NCBI RefSeq assembly: GCF_000002985.6
Contig: NC_003283.11
Coordinates: forward strand, 1,488,001-1,552,000
Origin: Caenorhabditis elegans
Lineage: Eukaryota > Nematoda > Chromadorea > Rhabditida > Rhabditidae
Reading direction: 5' to 3'
DNA length: 64,000 nt
The notes under the pieces are model-generated. The model did no database searches. It had not been told where the DNA came from and worked only from the letters and a program-made list of their open reading frames with translations. Position 1 is the first letter of the stretch; each line of letters opens with the position of its first letter. Shown here piece after piece: positions 22,024 to 33,945 of this stretch. The position numbers and the translations under genes were made by a program.

Positions 22024-23630
22024 TCAAGACAACAAAATATCCCTTACAGTAGGATCTAGTTTCATGAAATTGAAGAGATCCGAGACACGTGTTTGATTAT
22101 ACATGGCTTTAATTCCACAACGAATCCCGCCTAACAACAGCAGAATTTCCCCAAATCGTTCGGCTCCGCTCTCGGGAAACTTGCTCATGCAATGATCCAT
22201 GAGCTCTTCGGTACATTTTGTGTAAAGCCCCGCAAGCACACCTTCTTGACCAGCATAGATAGCTCGCTTGGTGCATGAAGCTGAAATTTGGATAAAGTAT
22301 TTTCAGAAATTTTTGGAAAGTAAAAAAAAACGACTCACGGGTCAGTAGAAGAATGATTTTCAACGCGGCACACTCGACATCGTCAATTTGAAGCCTGCGG
22401 AATGGGGTACCCAGGCAGTTTATCATTTCGGTAACAAAATTGTGATGAAGTCTGAAAATACTCCTGTTAAAATCTGAAATCTCTTCACAAAATGTTAAAA
22501 AAAACTTACTGTGTTTTGAGCTTCATACTCTCCATGTTAACATTTGTCACGTTCAATCCAAAAAAGTAGTCGGGATGCATAAAACTACCATTTTGAAGCA
22601 ACCAAATCCCCAGATCAGCTTCCTTCGAAGTTTTGTATCCCTGATCTATCAAATTGAACGCGAGACAATATTCAGCCATCATACTCTTTTTTGAATCTAC
22701 CGGCAATTTTTTAAAAGGCTTGAGACGACTTCCCCACTCGGATGCTTGTTTCAGGCAAAGTTTCAGCATAATATTCACGTCATGAGCGCGAGCACGACGG
22801 CGAAATTTCACGATGTTCTTAAAATATTGTAATTCATGAAAAATATTAAGAAATCAATAAATAATAATCCTCACCGATTGGTCCTTATGGAATGCTACAT
22901 CTACTTGATGCTCCGAAAAGTATGGAAGATGCTCGGAGAACTGTTTCTTTTGGAAGCTTGCGAATTCTTCAAGAAACGTTTCGTATTGATCTGAAGCCTG
23001 GAGAGATTTAAAAACCGAAACAAGTATGAGACTGTACCTTCGAGTACTATAACGTCAGGTAGGGAATCTCCAGACAGCTTACGAGGACCCACTAAATCCC
23101 TCCTTTGAATTGAGTTTGGGCGCATGCCAACATTAAGACACTTTTGAAATCTACAATATCGGCAGGCACACCGGTATGCTGAAATTTTTACATATATTTT
23201 TGATCTACATATCAGGGCTGTGCGGCAACCGGCAACCAAGTTCCCGGTTGCCAAAAAGTTGCCAGTTTCCAAACGTTTTAGGGTTCGGCAACTTTGACAA
23301 TCGCCGCACAACCCTGCTATATATACTCTGATCTAAATCTTTGAAAAATAATTTTTTTAAAAACCTACTGAATGAAATAAGACACTTTTGTTCTCTCAAG
23401 CACCTATACTGCATCTTATTTACAACAGCTCTCCGAAAAAATACAGTACACCCAAGACACGCCGGCGCGCCATATCTACTGTTGTTTGATCGATCTTCAC
23501 AAACTTTGCATCTTTCAGTTAGGCACTTTGGTATTGAAGAGGGAGACGACGATGAAGGTGTCGCTGTGGAAGGCAATAGGAGCGCATCTTCGGATGTTAC
23601 CATGTCTAGGTGCATTTCGAATGGGGACAT
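22024..23630 (-). CDS. Nuclear hormone receptor (NHR), 398 aa
   Basis: Exons 23630-23369, 23178-23038, 22990-22875, 22817-22510, 22451-22339 and 22280-22024. A Ser/Pro-rich leader of about 40 residues precedes a C4 zinc-finger DNA-binding domain at residues 41-106. Finger 1 uses C41, C44, C58 and C61 with P-box CLGCTVFFRR. Finger 2 uses C77, C83, C93 and C96 and ends in CRYCRFQKCLNVGM. The ligand-binding region runs from about residue 190 to the end, with the helical block LCLKQASEWGSRLKPF and the C-terminus VRDILLS. It is probably a nuclear transcription factor of the expanded nematode (HNF4-derived) set; the target genes are unknown. The third exon needs the acceptor CTTCAG at 22991, because the nearer CCAG gives a stop. 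Intron 1 contains a TTGCCG-type repeat. Confidence 0.9.
23208..23316. repeat. TTGCCG-type inverted repeat in an NHR intron
   Basis: AGGGCTGTGCGGCAACCGGCAACC faces GGGTTCGGCAACTTTGAC...GCCGCACAACCCTG. The outer parts form an inverted pair. Confidence 0.7.
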
Positions 23631-23732
23631 TTTGGCTGGAATTTTGATTTTTTTTAAATTTCAAGGAGACTTTCAACGATAAAAAGCCAAGTTTGCCAAA
23701 AAATATTCTGTCAATAAATGAGATTTTGGTAA

Positions 23733-24161
23733 TTTAAAGGTGGAGTAGCGCCAGTGGGGAAATTGTTAAAACCACTCATATGATGCCAAAATGGCCGAAT
23801 ATCAACATAAAACTTTTCAAAAAACAATTTTTAATTTTTAATTTACAATCGTGACATTTACTCAGTTTTTGACACTCATAATTTTGGAAGTCAGCCCAAA
23901 AAAAAAAGTTTTTTCTTCAATTTTTATAATGTAGTTTTGTTTTAATTATTTGTATTTAAACATTGTAGGGGTCGGAACATGCGAAATTGCTTTGGATTTC
24001 CTCAAAAACTCAAATTTCATCAAAATTTTGGCAATTTGCCAGAACTTTGACCGGAAATTTTGAAAAATCAATACATTTTTTGGAGTATTTTATTATGACA
24101 TTTAGTCGTTTTGGGTCATTATAAATGTATTTAGACAATACCCAACTGGCGCTACTTCACC
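23733..24161. mobile_element. Palindromic element, TTTAAAGGTGGAGTAGCGCC ends
   Basis: Starts TTTAAAGGTGGAGTAGCGCC AGTGGGGAAAT and ends with the complement (CCCAACTGGCGCTACTTCACC). It is about 430 bp without coding potential. Other copies are at 54814-55278 (best), 46689-47100, 25010-25400 and 5570-6000. The TTAA-containing outer ends suggest a TTAA-targeting non-autonomous DNA transposon. Confidence 0.75.
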
Positions 24162-27100
24162 AAAAAAAAACTGAGAAAACATGTGACTTCTGATGCGAGA
24201 TTACAAATAAAATTTAAAATGTTTGCGCGCGGAACCTTCTGAAAATGGAAAATGATGACAAAAGGACAAGGCTCCTTACGCAGAAGATGCATATTCTAAA
24301 ATAAAAAGGCGGGAGACAGGGAATGTGTGACTTCGGAGATCTTATCGTGTCGCTTCGCCTTTCACGGCTTGAAAAAAGTTCAATAAGTCAGGGTGATCAG
24401 CAACACATGGGTACGGTAAAACACACTACACACACACAGTTGAGATGATAACTGGACGGACGATTTTTAATTGATTTGATTAGAAGGGAATGGAAAACAT
24501 TTTACGGAGAAAATCTATTGTTTGCTGGATGCTTTATCAGTGCATCTTTTTTGATTTTTTGTTTTTTTTTTCAATCCAGACGCTATTTATACGCTATAAA
24601 TAAAGATATTTCATTGAACCATACGATTTCAGATATTCAAATTTTTTACTCAGACATACGCTATAAACTATATAGAGATTCAAATCTTCGTGTCTTCTAT
24701 TTTTCCTTACTTCTCCGCACCCATTAAACGGAAAGATGACGCAGAGAATGTACGTACATCAGACTATATTCATTGCAGCTGATAACGGCTTTCAAACCAG
24801 GATAAGTGAAATCACCTTTTCTATGCGCTATACGTTTTGTGTCACACACTGGAACATTGAAGCATAGCCTACCGTACCCCCAATTGGCGAGTTTAATATG
24901 GGGGATATTGTTTCAAATTTTCAAAAAGTATACAGAACGCTGAGGGCAGAATGAAATAAATGCGGATCCGGATCAGCTTTTGTATCTTCTCAAGTTTCAC
25001 AAAAACCAGCTTTAAAAACTACTCCAGTGGTGCCAAAATGACCGAATAAATATCATAATAAAACTTCAAAGAATTTTTGAAATTATATTTTGTGTTTTTT
25101 ACAAGGTGCCAATTACTCAGTTTTTGCCACTCATAATTTTGGAAGTCGACCAAAAAAAAAATTTTTTTCCTACAATTTGTATTCTATAATTTTGTTTTAT
25201 TAAAAGTTAACAGTATCCAAACATTGTGGGGGGTCGGAACATGCGACATTGCGTTTTCTCAAAAGCTCATATTTTTCAAAATCCTGGCAATTCGCCAAAA
25301 CTTTGACCGGAAATTATGAAAAATGTAAAATTTTTTGGAGTGTTTTATTATGATATTCAGTTATTTTTGATCATTATAAGTGTATTTAAACAAAATCCTT
25401 TGGGGAATGTTTTTTTTTGAAAAAAAAATGTTCAGAAATTTAGCTAGAAAATATGATTTTTTTTTAAATCTAATGTTGTTCATATAGCGTACAACTGTTT
25501 TTTTCAAAAAGAAGAACAATGACCAAAATTTTAAGATATTTTTTTAAAAATCGAACGTTTTTTTTTAAATATTGGAAGACCGAAAATCGCTAAAATAATG
25601 ATTTCAAATAATAGTTCTATCCCAAAATGCGAATTACTCGGTAAAAAATAGCACAGGGCATAGAGAAAACATAGAAAAAATAAAAAATAAAATATTGTTA
25701 GTTGATCGTTTTTTAGAATTTTTTTTTGATTTTTAAAGTAGTAATTTTTTTAAAAATTTCGAGAAACCAATAACAAAAAAAGAGCCGTGATATTTTATGG
25801 AAAGTTAAGTGAACTGAAGTTTTTTAGTTGGAGTATTTTCGAGCTTTTGTGCTTGCAAAAAATTACGTAAATTCCCAATTTTTCTACATGTAGATTTTTA
25901 CTAACAAAATAAACACCTAACCTTAAGAATAGATGATTACTGTTTCGTATATTTTTAATTATTATTGGTAAAGCGTATTCAACAATGTAAATAATATTTT
26001 GCCTTACTGGTTTGAATATTCAATAATACAAAACATATTTGTATCTATTTTGGGAAAAAAAAACCAGGAAATGTAATTTAGGAGAAAAATATGAAAAACA
26101 TTATCTGATAAACCAAATAACAGATAAACGATAATGTTTGTTTTGATATGTTTTGAGTTGTTAAGCACATAAGGAGATTAGATAATTTATTTTTATTTTT
26201 ATTATTTATCAGAGAGTCAGTCACCAAAAAGAATGATGTGTCGGTTTTTAGTAAAACTAGCTCGAGATAAGGTACGCAAGCATTAAAAGGCGGAGCCTTG
26301 TTTGATGTAATTTTTGGTGTGATTTGAAACGGGTTTGAAGGAGGACTAACAATTTAGACGATTTTAAACTTACATAGATACCAAACATGGGCTTAAATTA
26401 AGGAATTTCATAATGAAACTTCTCAAAATGTTGAAAAAATTTCACTGATTTCAGCTAAAATCTCGAATTTTGAAAACTTTTCCGTGTCAGATATGTTCGA
26501 AGCTAATAAATATTATGGCCTTTGATTAGGCGTTTATTCGTTGATTTCAGCACATTTATGGTCAGTGCGGAACAAAATGTGACTTTTATTTGTGCCCCAC
26601 TGACTGAAAATGTACTTAAATCAACGAATAAACGCCTAATCAAAGACCAAAATACTTATTAAAAAGTGATGAATAAATAAAAATTAGGTTCCAGACGTTG
26701 CAACACCGAGAAGTTGGAAAAAATTTTGATTTTAGTTGAAAATGCGCCTTATTTTCCCGAACTTGGAACCGCCATAACTTTTTTTTTTGAGAAATTTTCA
26801 GAACGTCTGATTACGAAATTGGTAGTTTTAGACCAATTTGGGTCTAAAAAAGCAAAGTCTCAAATTTCGGTACTCCACCTTTAACTAAATCGAGATTTTT
26901 GCTAAAATCGGTGTAATTTTATAGAAATTTTGAACTGCCATAAAGAATTTTTGGAAAATTTTTTGAGAAGTTTTATTATGAAATTCTTTAATTTGAGCCC
27001 GTTTTGGGTCTGATATCTAAACTAAATGAAGTGAAAATTGTCCGTTACAAAAATTGATAATAAAATCTGCCAATATCTTGTTTTTTTTGTTTGTAATAAC

Positions 27101-27272
27101 CAATTTGCACATACCTCTTGAATTTTTTTTGGTTTACTGTTTATATTCTTATGTTTACTTATAGATAATGACAGAATAAAACAATACAAGCCAATAATCC
27201 CACAAGTGAAAAGCCACGCTGAACAGGATAATGCCCAAACTCACATAGTCCAACTTTTACAAAGATGTCTGG
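24162..27272. other. Gene-free stretch with repeats
   Basis: No supported gene. 24370-24480 resembles 21550-21650 (TCAATAAGTC... and ACGATTTTTAATTGAT). 25010-25400 is a partial copy of the palindromic element. The rest is AT-rich with homopolymer runs. Confidence 0.5.
26506..26660. repeat. Long hairpin (GATTAGGCGTTTATTCGTTG arms)
   Basis: The left arm around 26518-26550 (TTTGATTAGGCGTTTATTCG TTGATTT) is complemented at 26616-26646. The arms extend with mismatches to about 60 bp each side, with a loop of about 25 nt. Confidence 0.8.
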
Positions 27273-27599
27273 TCACTGGGAATGCAAATCTCCGATATTT
27301 TGGAAATGAGGATACTTTGCACGTAATTTGTGAGAACAGAGAGAGAAATAGACAGAAGACACCAAGAAGTTTGTTTCTAGCGTGAACAGACCCCCGGCTG
27401 CGGAGATCATAATCCGGTCGGTGTACTTGTCGTTAGGAGGAGAGAAGACTGATTCCACACAAAATTTTAAATGATATGTATGATAATCAGCTATATTTTT
27501 AATGTGAGAACTTGTTTTGCTGGTTACTTGGACTCCTGATCTATTAGATATTTGCTCAAATACAGAAACAGCAAAACAGCTCAAATAAAACACACTTTG
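27273..27599 (-). CDS. Doubtful exon with hydrophobic segments, unidentified
   Basis: Directly after ATTTTCAG a 108-codon frame runs to a stop. It begins QSVFYLSCFAVSVFEQ and has a second hydrophobic part, GGLFTLETNFLVSSVYFSL. Composition and acceptor context look gene-like, yet no clear first exon joins in frame (AACTTGTG|GTAAGT at 27924 is a candidate donor in phase 0). It could be a fragment of a membrane protein. Confidence 0.3.
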   Translation of the reverse strand, partial: QSVFYLSCFAVSVFEQISNRSGVQVTSKTSSHIKNIADYHTYHLKFCVESVFSPPNDKYTDRIMISAAGGLFTLETNFLVSSVYFSLCSHKLRAKYPHFQNIGDLHSQ

Positions 27600-28611
27600 C
27601 TGAAAATATCTATGCAGAATGAGAAGTTGTTTTTTTTTCGTTTAATTAGGAACACATATTTTATTTGGCAGCGGTTGTAAGCGAATTATAGGAAACTTAT
27701 AGTGAGATTATGCAGAATTTTTCAAAAAAAAAGTTCTATAGACATTTTTAAGTGAAAAAATTATGATAATGAAAATTTCGATATATCTAAAAAGTTCAAA
27801 AAGTCGTTAAAAAAGATCAACATTCGGCCAGCAATAAAAAATTTGTAGAAAGAGATTGTGGTTTCAAGCAAATGTTTGTGTGTTCTGCATACAAATTTTG
27901 AAAAATCAGAAAGTTGAAAACTTACCACAAGTTTCGTTCTGAAATTTTGCAACGAAAATGTTTTTTAACCGTTTTTTCCATTAAAGGTGGTGTAGTCGAA
28001 TTTTTTAAAAATTGCTTTATTATACTCAAAATTGTCTGAAAAAACCGAATTTCATAATATGAAACTTCTTGAAAACTTTTCAGAAAAAAGTTATGACTGC
28101 TCTAAAAATGGCCTAAAATTAGTTAAAATTGGAACTTTGACCGACTTGTCAATTTCGAAGCGGCTGCTCTTCTTTTCTGTCTTAGGTTGAACAATTTTTC
28201 CCCTTTCAGTTAGATCAAGATATGAACGTTAATTGCACTCAATAGTCTTACACGATACTATCAAATGACCGACATAGAAGAGAAAATCGATCCTAAAATT
28301 TGAAAATTAGCATTGCTGGCCGGCCAAAAATCGCGTAGCAACCAATGCTATTTTTTCAATTTAAAAAGTTATTTGAAAAACTCAAATGTTTTAGAAATAC
28401 TAGAATTTACATTTGCTATAAACACCTGAGACTTTCTCAAAAAATAAAAATAGAAACTATAAAATGACACAGCCATCTGGTATTGAACTGTTCAGTTCAA
28501 ATGATCATTCAGTTTTTGGAAACTAGACAAGATTTAACAAACACTACATACCACGAAAATTTGGACGAAGTACCATATTTTATATTAATCTGACTTTATA
28601 TATGTTTTATA

Positions 28612-28826
28612 GCTGAGGCTCAGGCTCAGGCTTAGGCTTAGGCGTATGCTTAGTCTTAGGCTTAGGTTTAGGTTAAGGCTTAGTCTTAGGCTAAGGCTCA
28701 GGCTTAGGCTTATGTTTAGGATTACACTTACGCGTAGGCTTAGGCTTTGACTTAGGCTTAGGCTTAGGCTTAGGCTTAGGATTAGGCTTGGGCTTAGAGT
28801 TAGGCTTAGACTTAGGCTTAGGCTGG
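28612..28826 (-). repeat. TTAGGC-like array with conserved flank
   Basis: Irregular TTAGGC variants followed by GGCTGGAGGAGGAGAGGATA, then AAATTCCAGAAAATTAAAGAATTCAG, the same flank as at 3250, 32317 and 48752. Confidence 0.85.
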
Positions 28827-29230
28827 AGGAGGAGAGGATAAAAAAGAAATTCCAGAAAATTAAAGAATTCAGAAAAAATATAAAAAAATACTTGCTTGTT
28901 TGATACATTTTTTATTGGGAAAACACTAGCGATAAATACAGTAAAAGTATTCAAAAAATGGCAGAAAAATGTATAGCCAAAGAGTTAGCAAAGCTGAAAT
29001 CCAACAATCAAGTGATTGACCTTGAGAAAATTCAGACAACAAACTATCAAGGGACTTTTACATAGGGGAAAAGTAATCGACTTCAAGTTACAAAAAGGTG
29101 GGCTTCAACCCGTACCGCCGCTGCTAACGAAAATTTGCAAAAAATTCAATTCAAACACAAAACATAGAATCGTTTTCATAAAATCAAAATCAAAACCCAA
29201 AGACAAAACTCTGATCTAACAAAATATTAC

Positions 29231-29346
29231 CTCCATCCTAACACGCGACTAAAACAAACTACAATTTTGTAAGGACAGACGATGTTATCGCTGGGAAAAA
29301 GTGCAGCCAAGAAAACAAACAAGGCAATTTTTGATTTTTTGGCCAT
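29231..29346 (-). CDS. Possible first exon of a secreted peptide
   Basis: Starting at 29346 the minus strand reads MAKKSKIALFVFLAALFPSD, a good signal-peptide pattern, through 38 codons to AG|GTAATA. The next plausible acceptor (TTCGTTAG near 29124) adds only a few codons. The evidence is composition only. Confidence 0.22.
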
Positions 29347-30377
29347 CTCGTTCCACCGTGCTCGTTCGGTGTGCTAGGTCTGGACTCAGGGCTCGGGTAC
29401 AAAGTATGCGGGTGTACAGATACTCGACGTTTCATAGTGTGCGGCTTCAATGTGTTGTAGATCAGAGAAGGTTCTATTTGATCAAGAGTACCAAAAAATC
29501 AGATTTTTTTTAATTGCAAAGCTATGAAGGGAAGTCTGTTGGAATTAGGGAAGATTAAAGGATTGAAACTTAGACCATAAGAGATACATAGAGTATAGTT
29601 ACAATGTTGGCACTGAAACTAAAAACTAGTTTTCAATAGCATTAACAGGATTTCTTGAAATTTGAAATCGTCAAATTTTATCAAAAAAATATTCTGCCAA
29701 ATTTACAAAAACAATAACTTCTTAGGACAATGTTAGGACTTTTGCAAAAAAAAAAAAAATTAAAAATTGCAGTACTAATTACCGTATATTCTTTATTAGT
29801 CTTGCACCCCATTGCTCTATATTGTAGGCGCGTAGAGGCATGAACACAGAACTCACCTAGAACTGTTTCTTTGATCTTTCCTCAAACTATTTTTTATAAC
29901 AATGAAATCAGTGAGCAAATAGTGGGCGATCGTTGGCTCTTCAATATACATAGACATCTTTCTTCACAAACCCGGCCAATTTCCGATACCTATTTCAATT
30001 TTCGCGCATCATCCCAATTCGCATTAGTCCACAAAAAGACTGAATCACTAAAAACTTGATGTTACAAAACGAGGAGATCGCATTCCCTACTTTCCGACTC
30101 TGATCTTTTGAAATGGCTTTTGGAGAGGTAGTATCAACAAAAAGTTCAATTTTTATTGGTCTTCCTGACTACAATTCAGGGAAGATTTATAGTAGTATAT
30201 GTGAAAAATGATAATTTAGAATAGAAAAAGTGTTTTTTCGTAGCTTGATCATTGACTTTATTTGTGAATGAGCGAATGAATGAGCAGCCACCATCGATTG
30301 TAGTCCGCGAAGGGCCATGTAGATCTATATTGTTTTCAGTGCTTCAGATGTGCTTCAGGTGCTTCAGGGTGGGCGGA
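29347..30377. other. Gene-free stretch
   Basis: No supported gene. The short open frames lack splice context and recognisable domains. Confidence 0.5.
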
Positions 30378-30835
30378 GAACGGTGTTTTCCGGCAAATCG
30401 GCAAAGTGGCAAATTGCCGGAATCGAAATTTTCGGCAAATCGGAAGATTGCTGGAATTGAAAATTTCTGGAAAAGTGGCAAACCGACAAATTGCCGATAT
30501 GCCGGATTTGCCAAAAAAAAAGTTTCGGTAAATTGTGGTTTTGCACATTTTTTTTTGGAAATTTCAGAACTTCAGTTTTAATAAGCAAAATTGTACGCAT
30601 CCTGGGAATGTTCCTACTTCTCTATCCAATAATTAGCAAATTCTATAAAAATATTTAATTTAAAAAAAAACGGGAAAAAAAAATCCAAAAGGCACATTTT
30701 AAGTGTTTCCGTCTTATAAAAAATCCCTCTAAACACTACCGGCAAATTAATATTCGGCAAACCGGAAACTTGCCGATTTGCTGAATTTGTCGACAAAAAA
30801 ATTTGCCAAACGGAAATTGCCGCCCAGGAACTACG
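30378..30835. repeat. TTGCCG-type inverted repeat element
   Basis: GGCAAATCGGCAAAGTGGCAAATTGCCGG units on the left and CCGGCAAA...TTGCCGATTTGCTG units on the right bracket a unique core containing a GACGGAAACACTT-type word (here as AAGTGTTTCCGTC). The same architecture is found at 40325-40748, 56142-56482 and 63470-64000. This copy truncates the receptor fragment to its right. Confidence 0.8.
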
Positions 30836-31807
30836 AGAACCAGGCAAGATGGCATTTGCATTAAAATTCCTGGTATCAATGCTTGTAATACTAGCGAATT
30901 TAAGAGTTGCATTTGAATAGTATGGTACTGTTTTGAATTATGAAATACATGAACTAGGGACTCCATATTTTGGTAGCTCAGAATGGCGAAAATAAATATC
31001 GTAAGCATAGAAGTTGTCACTAAAATTAGAATCAAGAACATTCCGACGATATGTTTTGAATTTAGTTTCTCAGTTTCATTTCCGCTTGTTAGCCAATAAT
31101 TAGGTCCCATGTAAGTGATATCAGATAGGTTTAAGCCGCGATCCAATAAATATGAGTTTCTGAAAAATTTAACAATAAAATAATGGACAATAAATACGGA
31201 CAACATTTTATCATGGGCGACCAACAATTTTTACGGTAAATCGGCAAATCGGCTAGTTGCCGGAATTAAAAATTGCCGATTTGCCGAGTTTGGCACAAAC
31301 ACGCGATTGGCGAAATTTGCTTAAAATATGGGTTCCTTTTTTTAAATTCAGAATTTCAATAGCAATCGGCGAAATTGTACGCATCCTTTGAATGTTCCTA
31401 CATCTATTCCGAAAAGTAAGCAAATTCTATAAAAATACTTAGAAAAAAACGGAAAAAGTTAAAAAAAGGCATATTTCAAAAAAAAAAATCCCTCTAAACA
31501 TTTCCGGTAAACCTGATGTTTTACACTTAAATCGACAACTTTCCAAAATTGAAAACCCCAGACAAATCGGCTAATCGGCAAATCGGTAAATTTGCCCATT
31601 TGTCGACGAAAATTGCAATGTCTATGAAGCAATTGTTCTGGAGCGACAATAGAAAGACAGTAAAAAATTTACATCAGCACTTTTTCCGTTTCTTCCTGCG
31701 GAAAAAGCGTCAAGACAATAAAAATTGACCAAATAAAACCATACAAAATTGGAATCAAAAACCAAATCATCAGTTTTCCAGCAGATTTTGTGTTGATTAA
31801 TGTGTTT
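30810..31807 (-). pseudogene. Str-type 7TM receptor fragment (pseudogene)
   Basis: Two exons are recognisable: 31807-31673 (IPILYGFIWSIFIV, TM4 region) and 31159 to about 30830 (LSDITYMGPNYW, TM5, IQMQLLNSLVLQALIPG). They join in frame. The first exon with TM1-TM3 is missing upstream. The last ~50 residues, which in the paralogues contain YPVLDPLP, are replaced by a TTGCCG-type repeat after MPSCL. It is therefore both 5'- and 3'-truncated. Closest relatives in the window are the receptors at 32463 and 34785. Confidence 0.75.
31230..31610. repeat. TTGCCG-type element inside the broken receptor
   Basis: TCGGCAAATCGGCTAGTTGCCGG at the left and ACAAATCGGCTAATCGGCAAAT at the right, with the GAATGTTCCTAC...TCTATAAAAATA core also seen at 30605-30660. 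Confidence 0.7.
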
Positions 31808-31810
31808 CTG

Positions 31811-32462
31811 AAAACTAAGCTTTTATTATATCGATGAAAAAATGCCCGGCTGTTAAGAAAATGACATGATTATGTCTATGTCCTGTCTACTGCCTAATAT
31901 AGAGTAAAAATAAATTTGGTTTTTCACTTGAATTTTTAGCAACACATAAAAACTTTCAGCAACTTTTCCACTTAAATAGCGATCTTGCCAAGATGGTCGT
32001 TTTTGAAAATTTAAAATGTCAAAAAAAATGTCCCGAAAAAGTCAGCATTTTTTTTTAAATTTCTGTCACAAAGTTTGTGCATTTATAACTCGAGTCTTAG
32101 TGGGCCGATTACCACGATTTTTGTCTCTCCCTCTTCCAAAAAAATTTCCGTTTACGGACATCTAAACGGGGGTCGATGATTTTGCTCGTGGAGCCCGTGG
32201 GAGCCGGCGTCCCTGGGAAAATGTTTTAGTTTGTTTTAAAAATATGTATGTGTCTAGTTGTATGTTGACGTCAGAAATGTTTGGCTCAGGCTTAGGCTTA
32301 GGCTAAGGTTCAGGGAGGAAGAGATGAAAAAGCGATTCCAGAAAATTCAAGAATTCAGAAAAAAAAACGAAAGATAAAACATGAAAAGTCTGGCAAAGAA
32401 CCCATGAAAAAACAAAAAATTTTGCGGGGTTGGAAAGTTGAACTTAACAATAAAATTAAAAA
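31811..32462. other. Gene-free; contains a short TTAGGC array
   Basis: TTAGGC-like units at 32283-32310 are followed by the conserved flank GGAGGAAGAGATGAAAAAGC and ATTCCAGAAAATTCAAGAATT. No gene is seen. Confidence 0.65.
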
Positions 32463-33945
32463 TTAAATTGATTTTACAATTTTAACAGATTGTGATGTTG
32501 TTGCTATAGGAGTTTCTTGTTGAACGGCGTAGATCTTCTTCCGTGTACAAGGTTCTGAAATAAAAAAGTTTAAAAAATTTTAGTTTGCAGCATTGTGATT
32601 TTTGTTTTAGACTGTGTTTTGTTTTTCAAAGTTGCTTGAGCGGTGATGTCTGAATGTTTCACTCTAGAAAAAACTCACTGAACAAAGCATTCCGAAAATT
32701 CTTGATAATTATTAAGGTTGGCAGTGGATCCAAAACTGGATACAACGCCACTGCAATTCCAAGTACTGCTCCAGCCATCTCATTTCCTTTGTGAAATATT
32801 GGTGAAGTGAACGCAATAAAAGATGGGAGTTGCATCAGAAAAACTGGAATTAGTGCTTGCAAAACTAATGCATTCAAAAGTTGAAGTTGCATCGAGTGAT
32901 ATTGTTTTGAGTTGCTCGTGTTTTTGGCAAAAGAAGCCACTGCTCGATAGCTAAGTGTCCCGAAAATTAGCATTGTGGACGATGATAAAATCTGAAATAA
33001 TTTGAGAAATTTGAAAAAGTGCATAAGAACACGTGGTGTCAGAGTGTCCCATTTCGGTTCGATCTACGTAGATCTATAAAAAAAGCGGGGCAGTTCTCAA
33101 CTGATTTTGTATGGTTAAGAACGTGCCGACGTCACATTTTTTGAGAGAAAAATTCCCGTATTTTTTGTAGATCAAACCGTAATGGGGCAGTCTGGCACCA
33201 CGTGCAAGAATACAGTACCACTGTAAATATAGGAACTGCAATTCCAAACCAACTCATCAAATTTATAGCCACGTTGCCCTTCTCATCAGTGAACCAATAA
33301 TTTTGCCCTATATAGATTAAATTTTCCACTTTCAATGTTCGATTTGATAGGTACGTCTTTCTTCAAATTTTGTTTTTAAAATTAGTTCCGAATAATTCCT
33401 CACCTTAAAACCATATTAGTCTTTTCATTCTCGCTCAGTGTAAATTCTATGGCTGTTGCGTAGAAAATTCCATAAAGAATCGGGGAGAAAAACCACACAA
33501 AAGATTTTCCAAAAGAATACGATTTTACATACGAGCTCCTGAAATTTGTAATCTATAAAAATATTTTGAGAAAGTTGATAGGTTACCCCGAAACTGCCAA
33601 ATATCGGTAAATAAAATGAAGAGCAAATATGGCCATGGAAACTGCGAAAAATGTGCAAAATACTACATTTATCACCTTATATATCCACCTAGGCAGACTA
33701 CTGTTCTCATAGAAAGTAATGACAAGAAACATGGAATCAAAGCAATACAAATCAGGTGCTGATATGATATCAACAATAGCGTATATCATCTCAAAAAGAG
33801 CAATGTAGATCATTAAGTATTTGTAGAAGCCCAGAGATTTTGGAGAATGACGGAGAATCAAATATATCAGTAGAATATTTATCGCAAGTGCGAGAGGTGC
33901 ACATACCTTTTGAACCAGCGCTTGAACTTCACCAAGAGTTGCCAT
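32463..33945 (-). CDS. Str-type 7TM chemoreceptor, 346 aa
   Basis: Exons 33945-33587, 33538-33404, 33360-33219, 32991-32679 and 32554-32463 give 346 aa with seven hydrophobic segments. Typical blocks are GFYKYLMIY with FEMIYAIVD (TM2-3), HFIYRYL, IYIGQNYWF before TM5, QLQLLNALVLQALIP (TM6) and YPVLDPLPTL (TM7), then a basic tail. I place it in the Str superfamily (str/srj-like); the exact class is less certain. It is probably a ciliary receptor for odorants or tastants. I chose the ATG at 33945 because it aligns with the start of the divergent neighbour at 34785. Intron 3 lies exactly between TV and IL of TM5 and is filled by a CACGTG mini-element. The shared upstream region with 34785 is 839 bp. 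Confidence 0.87.
33030..33204. mobile_element. CACGTG-ended palindromic mini-element in a receptor intron
   Basis: CACGTGGTGTCAGAGTGTCC at one end and TCTGGCACCACGTG at the other, with the TGCCGACGTCACATTTTTT inner part shared with 37862-38042. It begins 14 nt inside the intron's donor end. Confidence 0.8.

Noticed and set aside
28585-28954. Ser/Leu and Pro/Lys repeat frames on the minus strand
   Set aside because: Again translation of a TTAGGC-like array and its A-rich flank.
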